The position numbers and the translations under genes were made by a program. From Croceibacterium_B sp035470785 (GTDB lineage Bacteria; Pseudomonadota; Alphaproteobacteria; Sphingomonadales; Sphingomonadaceae): DNA of 64,000 bases. Below, piece after piece: positions 50,140 to 58,296 of this stretch; position 1 is the first letter of the stretch; the number at the start of each line of letters is the position of its first letter. The stretch is taken from positions 62,001-126,000 of the forward strand of contig DATIQN010000051.1 in the NCBI GenBank assembly GCA_035470785.1, written 5' to 3'. The notes beneath the pieces are model-generated. The model had not been told where the DNA came from and did no database searches. It saw only the letters and a program-made list of their open reading frames with translations.

Positions 50140-50811
50140 ATGTGGCAATTGCATTGCTTTCCCCTCTGCCCATTCAGCCGCAAGCTTCGTCTCGCCATGA
50201 GCGAGAAGGGCGTGCCGTTCGAGATCGTTCGCGAGAATCCGTGGGAAGGCAGCGATGCGTTCTACGCGCTCAATCCGGCCGGGCGAACGCCGGTGCTGCG
50301 CGACCCCAACAAGCCGCTGACGCTGATCGACAGCCAGGCTATCTGCGAATTCTTCGAAGAGACCGTGGACAAGGCGCCGCTCATTCTCGGCACAGCGGCG
50401 CAGCGCGCCGAAATCCGCCGGCTGGTCGCGCTATTCGACGAGCAGTTCTTCGGCGAAGTGACGCACCCGCTGCTTCACGAGCGCATGAAGAAGCGCCTGA
50501 TCTTGCGCACTCCGCCCGATTCCAAGCTGCTGCGCGAAACGATGCGGCTGGCGCACGAGCACCTCGACTATATCGACTGGCTGATCGACAACCGCCGCTG
50601 GCTTGCCGGTGCCCAGTTGACCCTGGCCGACTTCGCCGCCGCGGCGCAGATATCGGTCGCCGAATACTTGGGCGGGATCGACTGGGCGGGCCATGACGAG
50701 GCGCACGGCTGGTATCGGGTGATGAAGAGCCGCCCGAGCTTTCGGCCCCTGCTGACCGAAAAGATGGAAGGAATTCCGGCGCCCACCGGGTATTCCGATC
50801 CTAACAGCTGA
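50140..50811 (+). CDS. Glutathione S-transferase with Cys-type active site
   Basis: GST of 223 residues. The N-terminal motif FPLCPFS at residues 7-13 has the Cys-Pro-Phe-Ser arrangement seen in omega/zeta/beta-type GSTs and related thiol-dependent enzymes. The thioredoxin domain ends NPAGRTPVLRD, SQAICEFFEE. The C-terminal domain contains LTLADFAAAAQ. It differs from the LigF-like GSTs in motif and so is probably a general conjugating, reductase or isomerase type. It is 29 bp upstream of the msrB gene and may be cotranscribed with it. Confidence 0.88.
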   Translation: MWQLHCFPLCPFSRKLRLAMSEKGVPFEIVRENPWEGSDAFYALNPAGRTPVLRDPNKPLTLIDSQAICEFFEETVDKAPLILGTAAQRAEIRRLVALFDEQFFGEVTHPLLHERMKKRLILRTPPDSKLLRETMRLAHEHLDYIDWLIDNRRWLAGAQLTLADFAAAAQISVAEYLGGIDWAGHDEAHGWYRVMKSRPSFRPLLTEKMEGIPAPTGYSDPNS

Positions 50812-50839
50812 TCCCATATTCGAGCCGAAGGAGATTCCT

Positions 50840-51244
50840 GTGGTCGAGAAGATGAACCTGACCGACGCCGAGTGGCGCGAGCGGTTGACCCCCGAGCAAT
50901 ACGCCATCCTGCGCCAGAAGGGCACTGAGCGGGCGTTCACCGGGCAGTATGAAAAGAACAAGGCGGCCGGCGAATACGTCTGCGCCGCCTGCGGCCAGCC
51001 GCTGTTCGAAAGCGATGCCAAGTTCGATTCCGGCTCCGGCTGGCCCAGCTTCGTCCGTCCGGCCGAGGAGGGCGCGGTCGAGGAGCATCGCGACGTGGCG
51101 CAGGGGATGGTCCGCACCGAGGTCGTCTGCGCGCGCTGCGAGGGGCACCTGGGACATGTCTTCCCCGACGGCCCGAGCGACCAGGGCGGCCTGCGCTATT
51201 GCATCAACAGCGCCGCGCTCAACTTCAAGCCGGAGGATAACTGA
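50840..51244 (+). CDS. msrB: Peptide-methionine (R)-S-oxide reductase
   Basis: MsrB of 134 residues, repairing the R-epimer of methionine sulfoxide in the cytosol. Zinc ligands are Cys48/Cys51 (CAACG) and Cys97/Cys100 (CARCEGHLGHVF); the catalytic Cys121 is in RYCINSAAL. Length and order fit the family. The GTG start follows AAGGAG at the right distance, making it firm. msrA lies about 12 kb away on the other strand, also in this window. Confidence 0.96.
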   Translation: MVEKMNLTDAEWRERLTPEQYAILRQKGTERAFTGQYEKNKAAGEYVCAACGQPLFESDAKFDSGSGWPSFVRPAEEGAVEEHRDVAQGMVRTEVVCARCEGHLGHVFPDGPSDQGGLRYCINSAALNFKPEDN

Positions 51245-51352
51245 CCGCCGCAAACGGCGTTGCCGTTAACGCTGCGTTTTGTTTGCCCTATGCACGTCGG
51301 CGCGAACACACCGGGTGGCGCGACGCGCCCATCTCAGAGCTGACGGGGCCAG

Positions 51353-53530
51353 ATGGCTGACAAGCGGGGCTCGCGCTCCAGGCAAAGACGGGAAAACGAG
51401 CGGCGCCAGCGGGCGAAGCCGCCGCGCAGCCGGAGCACAGGGTGGCGCCTGTGGCTCAGGCGGCTATTCGTGTGGGGCGGCTCGTTCACCCTGCTGTGCG
51501 CTTTCGCGCTCGGCTGCGCGGTGTTCTTCGCCGCGCGTTCGGTGCCCAGCTTCGCCACGCTCATGGGCAGCCAGAACGGCCAGACGATTGTCGTGCGCGC
51601 GCGCGACGGCACCGAAATTGTCGAGCTCGGACCCAATTACGGCCAATGGCTGACGTGGAACCAGATTCCGCGGTCGATGAAAGACGCGATGGTCGCGGCC
51701 GAGGATCGACGGTTCTACCACCACATCGGCGTCGACCCGCTCGGCCTCACTCGCGCGGTTTACACATGGGCGACCGGATCCAAGCGTATTTCGGCGACCT
51801 CGACGATTACCCAGCAGCTCGCGCGCAACGTGTTCCTCAATTCGAACCGCACGATCGACCGGAAGCTACGCGAGGCGGTGCTGGCGATGGCACTCGAGGC
51901 CAAGTTCTCCAAGCAGGAGATTCTCGAGCTCTACCTCAACAAGGTCTATTTCGGCGGCGGCGCCTACGGCATCGACTCGGCCAGCCGCAAGTTCTTCAGT
52001 CACCCGGCCACGCACCTCTCGAACGCCGAGGCGGCGATCATTGCCGGAATGGTCAAGGCGCCAAGCCGCTTCTCGCCGACCGCCGACGTCGATGCCGCCG
52101 TGGCGCGGGCCAACGTGGTGCTCGGCCTGATGCGCGATCAGGGCATGATCACGGCCGAAGAGGCCTCGGTCGATGTCCGGACGGTCAACCTGAAGAAGGA
52201 AGAAGGGCAGAACTCGGTCCGCTACTTCACCGACTGGGCGCTTCCGCAGCTCGACCTGCTGTTGCCCGACGGCAATACCGACCCGATCCAGGTGTGGACC
52301 ACGATCGATCTCGGCATGCAGAAGGCGGCCACGCAGGCGATCGTCGACAACGTTCCCAAGGGGGCGCAAGGCGCGTTGGTCAGCATGGACCGCGATGGGG
52401 CGATCTTGGCGATGGTCGGCGGCACCGACTACGTAAAGACCAATTACAATCGCGCCACCGAAGCGCTGCGCCAGCCGGGATCGGCGTGGAAGCTGTTCGT
52501 CTATCTCGCCGCGCTCGAAGCCGGCTACAAGCCCGACGACAAGGTCAAGGACGTGCCGGTCACGATCGATGGCTGGAGCCCGCACAACGACGGCGGCTAT
52601 GCTGGCGAAATCGACGTGCGCAGCGCGTTCGCCTACTCCAAGAACACCGTCGCCGCGCAACTGGGCAATGAAGTCGGCTTCGGCGCCGTCGCCTCGATGG
52701 CCCGCCGCTTCGGGATCACCACGCCGATTTCGACATATCCCTCGATGGTGCTGGGCACGAACGAGGTCCGCGTCCTCGACATGACTCGCGCCTTCGCCGA
52801 GGTTTCGGCCAAGGGCCAGTCGCTCGAGCCTTACGGCATCTTGAAGGTCGCCACCGCCAGCGGGCGGGTTCTCTACGAGCACCAGAACCAAGGCAGCAGT
52901 CAGCTGGTGCCCGACTATGTCGCGGCGGGCATCACCGACCTGTTGCAGACCGCGGTCAACACCGGCACCGGCCGCGCAGCGCAAATTGGCAGGCCGGTCG
53001 CCGGCAAGACGGGGACCACCAATTCGAATAAGGACGGCTGGTTCCTCGGGTTCTCGAGCGGGATCACCACCGGCGTGTGGATGGGCCGCGACGATGCCAA
53101 GCCGGTAGGCGGGCTGTGGGGCGGTACTTCGCCGGCGCGCACCTTTGCCGATTTCATGCGCTACGCCGTAAAGGATCGCCCGGTCGAGAAATTCGATACC
53201 GACCTAAAGCTGCCTGACTGGCAACTCGAGCCCGATGACGAACACATGCAAGGCAACCCGCAGGATTATTACTTCATCGACGAGAACGGCAATCTGGTGC
53301 CGCCGCCGGGCCCCGACCAACAGCGCGGCAACGCCGTGCCACCCGATGCGACCGAGCCCGATCGCCGTCCGCAGCCGGGCGGCCAACCGGTCGGTCCGCC
53401 CCCGCAGGCGGCGAGCGACGATTTTCTCCAGCGTGCGACCGGCAACTCGGCTCCCCGCGAGCCAGCTGCGCGGCGCCCGGCACAGGTGCCCCCCTCGCGG
53501 GTCAACATTCCGCCGCCTCCGCAGCCTTGA
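51353..53530 (+). CDS. mrcA: Penicillin-binding protein 1A family, transglycosylase/transpeptidase
   Basis: Bifunctional peptidoglycan synthase of 725 residues. A short basic tail and a TM helix (about 38-60) anchor it in the inner membrane. The glycosyltransferase domain has catalytic Glu117 (AAEDRRFYHHIGVD) and the later QQLARN motif. The transpeptidase domain carries Ser377-x2-Lys380 (QPGSAWK), SxN (YSKN) and Lys552-Thr-Gly (KTGTTN). The C-terminal 100 residues are Pro-rich and disordered. It is alone, followed by a bidirectional terminator. A PBP1C is excluded by the absence of its C-terminal domain. Confidence 0.92.
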   Translation: MADKRGSRSRQRRENERRQRAKPPRSRSTGWRLWLRRLFVWGGSFTLLCAFALGCAVFFAARSVPSFATLMGSQNGQTIVVRARDGTEIVELGPNYGQWLTWNQIPRSMKDAMVAAEDRRFYHHIGVDPLGLTRAVYTWATGSKRISATSTITQQLARNVFLNSNRTIDRKLREAVLAMALEAKFSKQEILELYLNKVYFGGGAYGIDSASRKFFSHPATHLSNAEAAIIAGMVKAPSRFSPTADVDAAVARANVVLGLMRDQGMITAEEASVDVRTVNLKKEEGQNSVRYFTDWALPQLDLLLPDGNTDPIQVWTTIDLGMQKAATQAIVDNVPKGAQGALVSMDRDGAILAMVGGTDYVKTNYNRATEALRQPGSAWKLFVYLAALEAGYKPDDKVKDVPVTIDGWSPHNDGGYAGEIDVRSAFAYSKNTVAAQLGNEVGFGAVASMARRFGITTPISTYPSMVLGTNEVRVLDMTRAFAEVSAKGQSLEPYGILKVATASGRVLYEHQNQGSSQLVPDYVAAGITDLLQTAVNTGTGRAAQIGRPVAGKTGTTNSNKDGWFLGFSSGITTGVWMGRDDAKPVGGLWGGTSPARTFADFMRYAVKDRPVEKFDTDLKLPDWQLEPDDEHMQGNPQDYYFIDENGNLVPPPGPDQQRGNAVPPDATEPDRRPQPGGQPVGPPPQAASDDFLQRATGNSAPREPAARRPAQVPPSRVNIPPPPQP

Positions 53531-53538
53531 CGCGCCAA

Positions 53539-53571
53539 AAAGCCCTCCCCGTCGCGGACGGAGAGGGCTTT
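53539..53571. terminator. Bidirectional terminator between convergent genes
   Basis: AAAGCCCTC (53539-53547) pairs with GAGGGCTTT (53563-53571), with an inner CCGTC-GCG-GACGG hairpin. The outer A and T ends work in both directions. It lies between the pbp1A and degP-like stops. Confidence 0.85.
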
Positions 53572-53604
53572 GAAGTTCCTAGGCCGCCGTTAACGGCAGC
53601 TGTG

Positions 53605-55137
53605 TCAGCGAATCCTGATCGGGACCGACTGCTCGGGCTGCCCCGGTGCCCGCACGCGCAGCAGGATGGCTGAGCGGCCCGCCGCCTGTGCGGCCTTGAC
53701 GGCTGCTTCGAGTTGCGCGGCCGCCGTGAGCGGCTGCCCGTTGACCGACAGGATCACCACACCGCGGGTGAAGCCCTTCTGTCCGGCGTCTGAATTGGCG
53801 TCGACATCGGTCACGACGAGTCCCCGCACGCCCTGGTCGAGACCGAGCTGGCCGGCAATTTGTGCCGTCAGCGGGATCGCGCGAATGCCGAGCGACTTTT
53901 CGAGCACGCCGCTGCCGGTGTCGCCCTTCGGCGATGGCGAGGCCGGCCCGTTGGGATCGAACGACTGCTGCGCCAACTGGTCTTCCGGTGGGCGCTTGCC
54001 GACCGTGGCGGTGAGCGTCATCCGCTTGCCGTCGCGCAAAAGGACGATCGGCGTGCGCGAGCCCGGCGGCTGGTTCGCAATGATGTACGACAAGGTCTGA
54101 TCGGGGGTCACGTCCTTGCCGGACACGCTGAGCACGACGTCGCCGACCTTGAGCCCGGCCTTGTCGGCTGGTCCGCCGGATTCCACCGACTGGACGAACT
54201 CGCCGCGGTTATCGGGGATGTTGAGCGCGTCGGACAGGTCGCGGGTCACCGGCTGGATGCGGACACCCAGGTAGCCGCGCAGGATCGCCTCGCCCTTGAT
54301 CAGCTTGTCGACGATCGGCGCGGCGGTCTCGGCGGGAATCGCGAAACCGATGCCGACGCTGCCGCCCGTCGGCGAGTAGATCGCGTTGTTGATGCCGATG
54401 ACGTTGCCCTGCATGTCGAACAGCGGCCCGCCCGAGTTGCCGCGGTTGATGCTGGCGTCGGTCTGGATGTAGCGGTCGTAAGCGCCGCCGCCTGTGTTAC
54501 GCAGGACCGCCGAGACGATCCCCGCGGTAACCGTGCCGCCCAGGCCGAAAGGCTGGCCGATGGCAATAACCCAGTCACCCACGCGCGCCTGACGCGAATC
54601 GCCGAAATGCACGAACGGGAAGGGCTTGGTGCCCCTGATCTTGAGGACCGCGAGGTCCGAAGCCTGGTCGCTGGCCACCAGCGTAGCCGGATATTCGGTG
54701 CCGTCGGAAGTGCTGACGGTGATTTGCTCGACCTTTCCCTGGCCGTCGGCAGTAATCACGTGGTTGTTGGTCACGACGTAGCCATCGGCCGAGATGAAGA
54801 AGCCCGAGCCGAGCGACTGCGCCTCGCGCGTGGTCGGCTGAGACTGCTGGCCGCCCTGCTGGTCACCGAACAGGTCGGCGAACGGGGTGCCGGCGAAGGG
54901 ATTGTTGCTGACGGTTATCTTCTGCCGGGTCGAGATATTGACCACAGCCGGCTGCAATTGCGCCGTCAGGTCGGCGAAGCTTGCTGGAGCGCCGGCGCGC
55001 GGGATCACGTGGGCGATCGCGCGGTCGTCGTTCTGGGCGACTTGCGCGCCCGCGGGATTGCCGGTGGCGAGCGAAATCGCCGCGCCTCCCAGCAGCAAGG
55101 CCGAAGTGATGGCGTATGAATAGCGCACGGGCTTCAC
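53605..55137 (-). CDS. degP: Do-family (DegP/HtrA) serine endopeptidase
   Basis: Periplasmic serine protease/chaperone of 510 residues. A signal peptide (about residues 1-31, ending PAGA) precedes the trypsin-like domain with triad His126 (TNNHVI), Asp161 (SDLAVLK) and Ser235 (GNSGGPLF). Two PDZ domains follow (GGPADKAGLKVGDVV and later DVDANSDAGQKGF). It degrades misfolded envelope proteins. GTG start with GAGGAA. It is followed upstream by hflC; a short hairpin is between them. Confidence 0.95.
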   Translation of the reverse strand: MKPVRYSYAITSALLLGGAAISLATGNPAGAQVAQNDDRAIAHVIPRAGAPASFADLTAQLQPAVVNISTRQKITVSNNPFAGTPFADLFGDQQGGQQSQPTTREAQSLGSGFFISADGYVVTNNHVITADGQGKVEQITVSTSDGTEYPATLVASDQASDLAVLKIRGTKPFPFVHFGDSRQARVGDWVIAIGQPFGLGGTVTAGIVSAVLRNTGGGAYDRYIQTDASINRGNSGGPLFDMQGNVIGINNAIYSPTGGSVGIGFAIPAETAAPIVDKLIKGEAILRGYLGVRIQPVTRDLSDALNIPDNRGEFVQSVESGGPADKAGLKVGDVVLSVSGKDVTPDQTLSYIIANQPPGSRTPIVLLRDGKRMTLTATVGKRPPEDQLAQQSFDPNGPASPSPKGDTGSGVLEKSLGIRAIPLTAQIAGQLGLDQGVRGLVVTDVDANSDAGQKGFTRGVVILSVNGQPLTAAAQLEAAVKAAQAAGRSAILLRVRAPGQPEQSVPIRIR

Positions 55138-55195
55138 GTCCTCTATTTCCTCTCATCGTGGGCGCTGGCGCGCCCTTCTCAAGTCCCAGCTGTGA

Positions 55196-55215
55196 TTCAG
55201 CCGCACAAGGCTGAA
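55196..55215. terminator. Hairpin between degP and hflC
   Basis: TTCAGCC (55196-55202) and GGCTGAA (55209-55215) with a 6-nt loop lie beyond the hflC stop. No U-tract follows in the hflC direction, so termination is weak or it is a different RNA structure. Confidence 0.35.
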
Positions 55216-55233
55216 CCCCGCTTTAATATTGCC

Positions 55234-56076
55234 TCAATGACCGCGGAATTGCCGCAGATATTCGACATCAGGCGACAGGATCATCTGGCTCGACCCGCCT
55301 TCGCCGCCGAACGTCGTATCGTAACTCTGCATGGCGCGGTAGAAATCGTAGAATTGCGGATCCTTGTTGTAGGCATCGGCATAGATCTTCGCGGCGGAGG
55401 CGTCGGCGGTCGCCCGGATGATCTGCGCGTTCTTCTGGCCTTGCGCGCGGATCGTTGCGGCTTCCTGCTGCCGCGCGGTGCGCATGCGGGCAAAGGCCGA
55501 CGCCAGCGGCGTGCCGTCGGGCAGGTCGGCGCGCTTGATGCGCACGTCGATCACTTGCGCGCCATATTCGCGCGCCTGGGTATCGAGCAGCCTGCGAATA
55601 TTCTGCATCGTCGTGCCGCGCTCTGCCGTCAGCAGTGAAGCGAAGCTGCGCCGGCCCAGTTCCTGGCGAACGACGGAACTCAAGATCGGCACGAGCTGGG
55701 TCTGGACGTTTTCGAGCGTTCCGGCGGTTTGCACCAGCTTAACCGGGTCGATGATGCGAAAGCGGGCATAGGCGTCGACGTTGAGGCGCAGCTGATCGGT
55801 CGAGAGCACTTGCTGCGGCTCCATGTCGAGCGCCAGCACGCGCTTGTCGATATATTCGACCCGGTCGACGAACGGGATCCGCCACCACACGCCGGCGCCG
55901 GTCTTGCCGTAGGGCTGGTTGGGCTTGAACTTGTTGACCACGGCGACCGGATCGCCGTTGCGGATGATTACCGCCTCCTGCGTTTCGGGCACGACGATCA
56001 GGGTCATGAAGGCCACGACGACGAGCGCCGCGAGCGCGATCAGGCTCATCTTATGGTTTTGCCAAACGCTTTCCAT
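55234..56076 (-). CDS. hflC: HflC, stomatin-like protease modulator
   Basis: Membrane protein of 280 residues. One TM helix (about 10-30) precedes an SPFH/prohibitin domain with EYIDKRVLALDMEPQQVLSTDQLRLNVDAYARFRI, the HflC signature, and a coiled C-terminal part. HflC with HflK forms the FtsH-associated HflKC complex that controls membrane protein proteolysis. It follows HflK with 1 bp between, so the two are one operon in the usual K-C order, upstream of degP. Confidence 0.95.
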   Translation of the reverse strand: MESVWQNHKMSLIALAALVVVAFMTLIVVPETQEAVIIRNGDPVAVVNKFKPNQPYGKTGAGVWWRIPFVDRVEYIDKRVLALDMEPQQVLSTDQLRLNVDAYARFRIIDPVKLVQTAGTLENVQTQLVPILSSVVRQELGRRSFASLLTAERGTTMQNIRRLLDTQAREYGAQVIDVRIKRADLPDGTPLASAFARMRTARQQEAATIRAQGQKNAQIIRATADASAAKIYADAYNKDPQFYDFYRAMQSYDTTFGGEGGSSQMILSPDVEYLRQFRGH

Positions 56077-56077
56077 C

Positions 56078-57235
56078 TTACTGCCCCTTGCCCGAGGGGC
56101 TCAAGTCCGGCGCCTGGCTGGCGCCGCGCTTGATTTCGGGCAGCGGGAGGTAGCTCGTCACTCCCGGCGCCTCGATCACTACTTTGTCAGTCTTGCGCAG
56201 GACGCGTTCCATGGTCTCGTAATACATACGTCGACGGGTGACTTCGGGGGCCAGCTTGTATTGGGCGTAGACCTTGTCGAACGAAGCGGCATCGCCTTGC
56301 GCGCGGGCGAGTACCTGCTGCGCGACCGCTTCGGACTGGTTGACGTAGCCCTGCGCTTCCTGCTGCGCGGCCGACACGTCCTTGAAGGCGTCCATCACCT
56401 CGCTCGGCGGATCGGTCTTCTTTATCTGCACGCCCTGGATCGCGATTCCCGAGCGATAGGCGTCGAGTACCTCCTGCATCCGCATCCTCACCGCGTTCTC
56501 GGTATCGGCGCGGCCGGCGCCCGAAAAGATGCGGTTGAGCGATTCTTCCGCGACCGAGGCGCGCATCGCCGCTTCGGCGACTTCCTTCACGGTGTCTTCC
56601 GGATTGAGCAGCTGGAAGCGGAATTGCTTCAGGTCCTTGATGTTCCAGCGCACCACATAGCTCAGGTCGACCAGGTTCTGGTCGCCGGTCAGCATCAGGC
56701 GCTGCCCGCTGCCTTCGGGGATCTGCTCGATGCGGAACTCGCTGACGTTCTCGACGTCGACGTGCTGGACTGGCCACGGCAGCGTCCAGTTGAGGCCGGG
56801 GTGCAGCGTGCTGCTGTACTTGCCAAAGGTGGTGACGATCCCCTCTTCGCGCGGACCGATCTCGTGGATCATGGTGATGGCCAGAACCACCGCGGCGACC
56901 GTTCCGATCGCGATCGGAAGCCAGCTCTTGCCGTCAGGGCGCCGCGGCAACTGAAAACCGCCACCGCCACTGCCGCCGCGACGCGGGCCTTCGCGGCCGC
57001 GGTTGCGGAAGATATCCTCGATGCTCGCAGAGCGGCGCCGCTTGTCGTCGTCACCGGCCCCGGCGCTGCCCGGCAGCCACGGATTGCGTGGCCCCTTGGG
57101 TGCATCGCCGGACGGAGGCGGAGTTTCGGCGCCGCTTTCTTCGTCGTCGCCGCCAGTTGGCCCCTTGCCCCAGGGGCTGCGCTTTCCGGCCATCGCCAGC
57201 GCGATCCTTTCGATCAACCCGCCCGTTCGTTCCAT
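56078..57235 (-). CDS. hflK: HflK, stomatin-like protease modulator
   Basis: Protein of 385 residues. The N-terminal 90 residues are Gly/Pro/Arg-rich and basic, followed by a TM helix (LPIAIGTVAAVVLAITMI) and the SPFH domain ending in EAQGYVNQSEAVAQQVLARAQG, as in HflK. HflKC caps the FtsH protease in the inner membrane. The start ATG lies 92 bp from the divergent mrp gene. The unusual length of the N-terminal tail is common in alphaproteobacterial HflK. Confidence 0.94.
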   Translation of the reverse strand: MERTGGLIERIALAMAGKRSPWGKGPTGGDDEESGAETPPPSGDAPKGPRNPWLPGSAGAGDDDKRRRSASIEDIFRNRGREGPRRGGSGGGGFQLPRRPDGKSWLPIAIGTVAAVVLAITMIHEIGPREEGIVTTFGKYSSTLHPGLNWTLPWPVQHVDVENVSEFRIEQIPEGSGQRLMLTGDQNLVDLSYVVRWNIKDLKQFRFQLLNPEDTVKEVAEAAMRASVAEESLNRIFSGAGRADTENAVRMRMQEVLDAYRSGIAIQGVQIKKTDPPSEVMDAFKDVSAAQQEAQGYVNQSEAVAQQVLARAQGDAASFDKVYAQYKLAPEVTRRRMYYETMERVLRKTDKVVIEAPGVTSYLPLPEIKRGASQAPDLSPSGKGQ

Positions 57236-57327
57236 TGGCCCCCTTATAGGTATCCCCTACTGGAAAAACAGGGGCGAGCCCAAGTTTTCGCTGCGCCGCG
57301 GCGGGAGGTGCGCTAGCAGCGGCCTCG

Positions 57328-58293
57328 ATGACCGAACAAGAGATCAGGGAAGCCTTGCCGACCGAAGCGGTCGGGCGCGTGAAGTCGGTAACGATGCGGG
57401 GCGCGACGGCGACTCTCGTGGTCGATGCCTCGGGCCTGGGGCGTCCGCAAGCCGAGGCACTTGAGGCAGCGATCCGCGCGCGGGTCGAGCGCCTCGCGGG
57501 AGTCGACACCGCGCACGTCGCGCTGATGGCCGACAAGGTCACGCGCAAGATCGTAGCGGTCGGATCGGGCAAGGGCGGGGTAGGCAAGTCGACCCTGACC
57601 GCCAACCTCGCGGTCGCACTGGCCCGGATGGGCCGGAAGGTCGGCGTCGTCGATGCCGATATCTACGGCCCCTCGCAGCCGATGCTGCTCGATTCCGAGA
57701 ACCAGCGGCCCCAGGCGCGCGAGCAGACGCTGCTGCCGGTGGAGACCGAGTTCGGCGTCAAGCTGCTCAGCATGGGCCAACTGGTCGAGCCGGGGCGGGC
57801 AATTGCCTGGCGCGGGCCGATGGTCGGCAGCGCGCTGGGGCAGATGATGGAAGCCGACTGGGCTGACACCGAGGTCCTGCTGGTCGACTTGCCGCCCGGC
57901 ACCGGCGACGTGCAGCTGACCATGCTGCAGAAATTCCGCCCCGCCGGCGCGGTGATCGTGACCACCCCGCAGGACCTGGCGCTGATCGACGCGACCCGCG
58001 CGCTCAACCTGTTCAAGCAGGCCGGCGTGCCGATCGTCGGCGTGGTCGAGAACATGGCTGGTTACGCCTGCCCGCATTGCGGCGAGATCTCCGACCCGTT
58101 CGGCTCGGGCGGGGCCGAGGCGGCGGCGCGTTCGCTCGGCGAAGCCTTCCTCGGCCGTGTGCCGCTGGCCATTGAGATTCGCGTCGCCAGCGATGCCGGG
58201 CAGCCACCGGCAGCGAACGATACGCCGCAGGGGCAGGCGTTTGCGGCAATCGCGGAGCGTCTCGCCAGCTGGCTCGACACGGAAGGTCGCTAG
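57328..58293 (+). CDS. mrp: Mrp/NBP35-type iron-sulfur carrier P-loop ATPase
   Basis: Cytosolic Fe-S cluster carrier of 321 residues. An N-terminal MIP18-like domain is followed by the deviant Walker A GSGKGGVGKST, DADIYGPS, and YACPHCGEISDPFGSGG, whose paired cysteines hold the cluster at the dimer interface. Length and layout fit Mrp (ApbC). It is divergent from hflK and 3 bp from the molybdopterin subunit gene, so a common operon with the latter, and with hemH, is likely. Confidence 0.94.
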   Translation: MTEQEIREALPTEAVGRVKSVTMRGATATLVVDASGLGRPQAEALEAAIRARVERLAGVDTAHVALMADKVTRKIVAVGSGKGGVGKSTLTANLAVALARMGRKVGVVDADIYGPSQPMLLDSENQRPQAREQTLLPVETEFGVKLLSMGQLVEPGRAIAWRGPMVGSALGQMMEADWADTEVLLVDLPPGTGDVQLTMLQKFRPAGAVIVTTPQDLALIDATRALNLFKQAGVPIVGVVENMAGYACPHCGEISDPFGSGGAEAAARSLGEAFLGRVPLAIEIRVASDAGQPPAANDTPQGQAFAAIAERLASWLDTEGR

Positions 58294-58296
58294 CGC

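Noticed and set aside
51256..51290. A terminator after msrB (AACGGC-GTT-GCCGTT)
   Set aside because: Short 6-bp stem with no convincing U-tract directly after it.
51866..52984. A 372-codon antisense frame inside pbp1A
   Set aside because: Covered by catalytic regions of a secure PBP1A on the plus strand.
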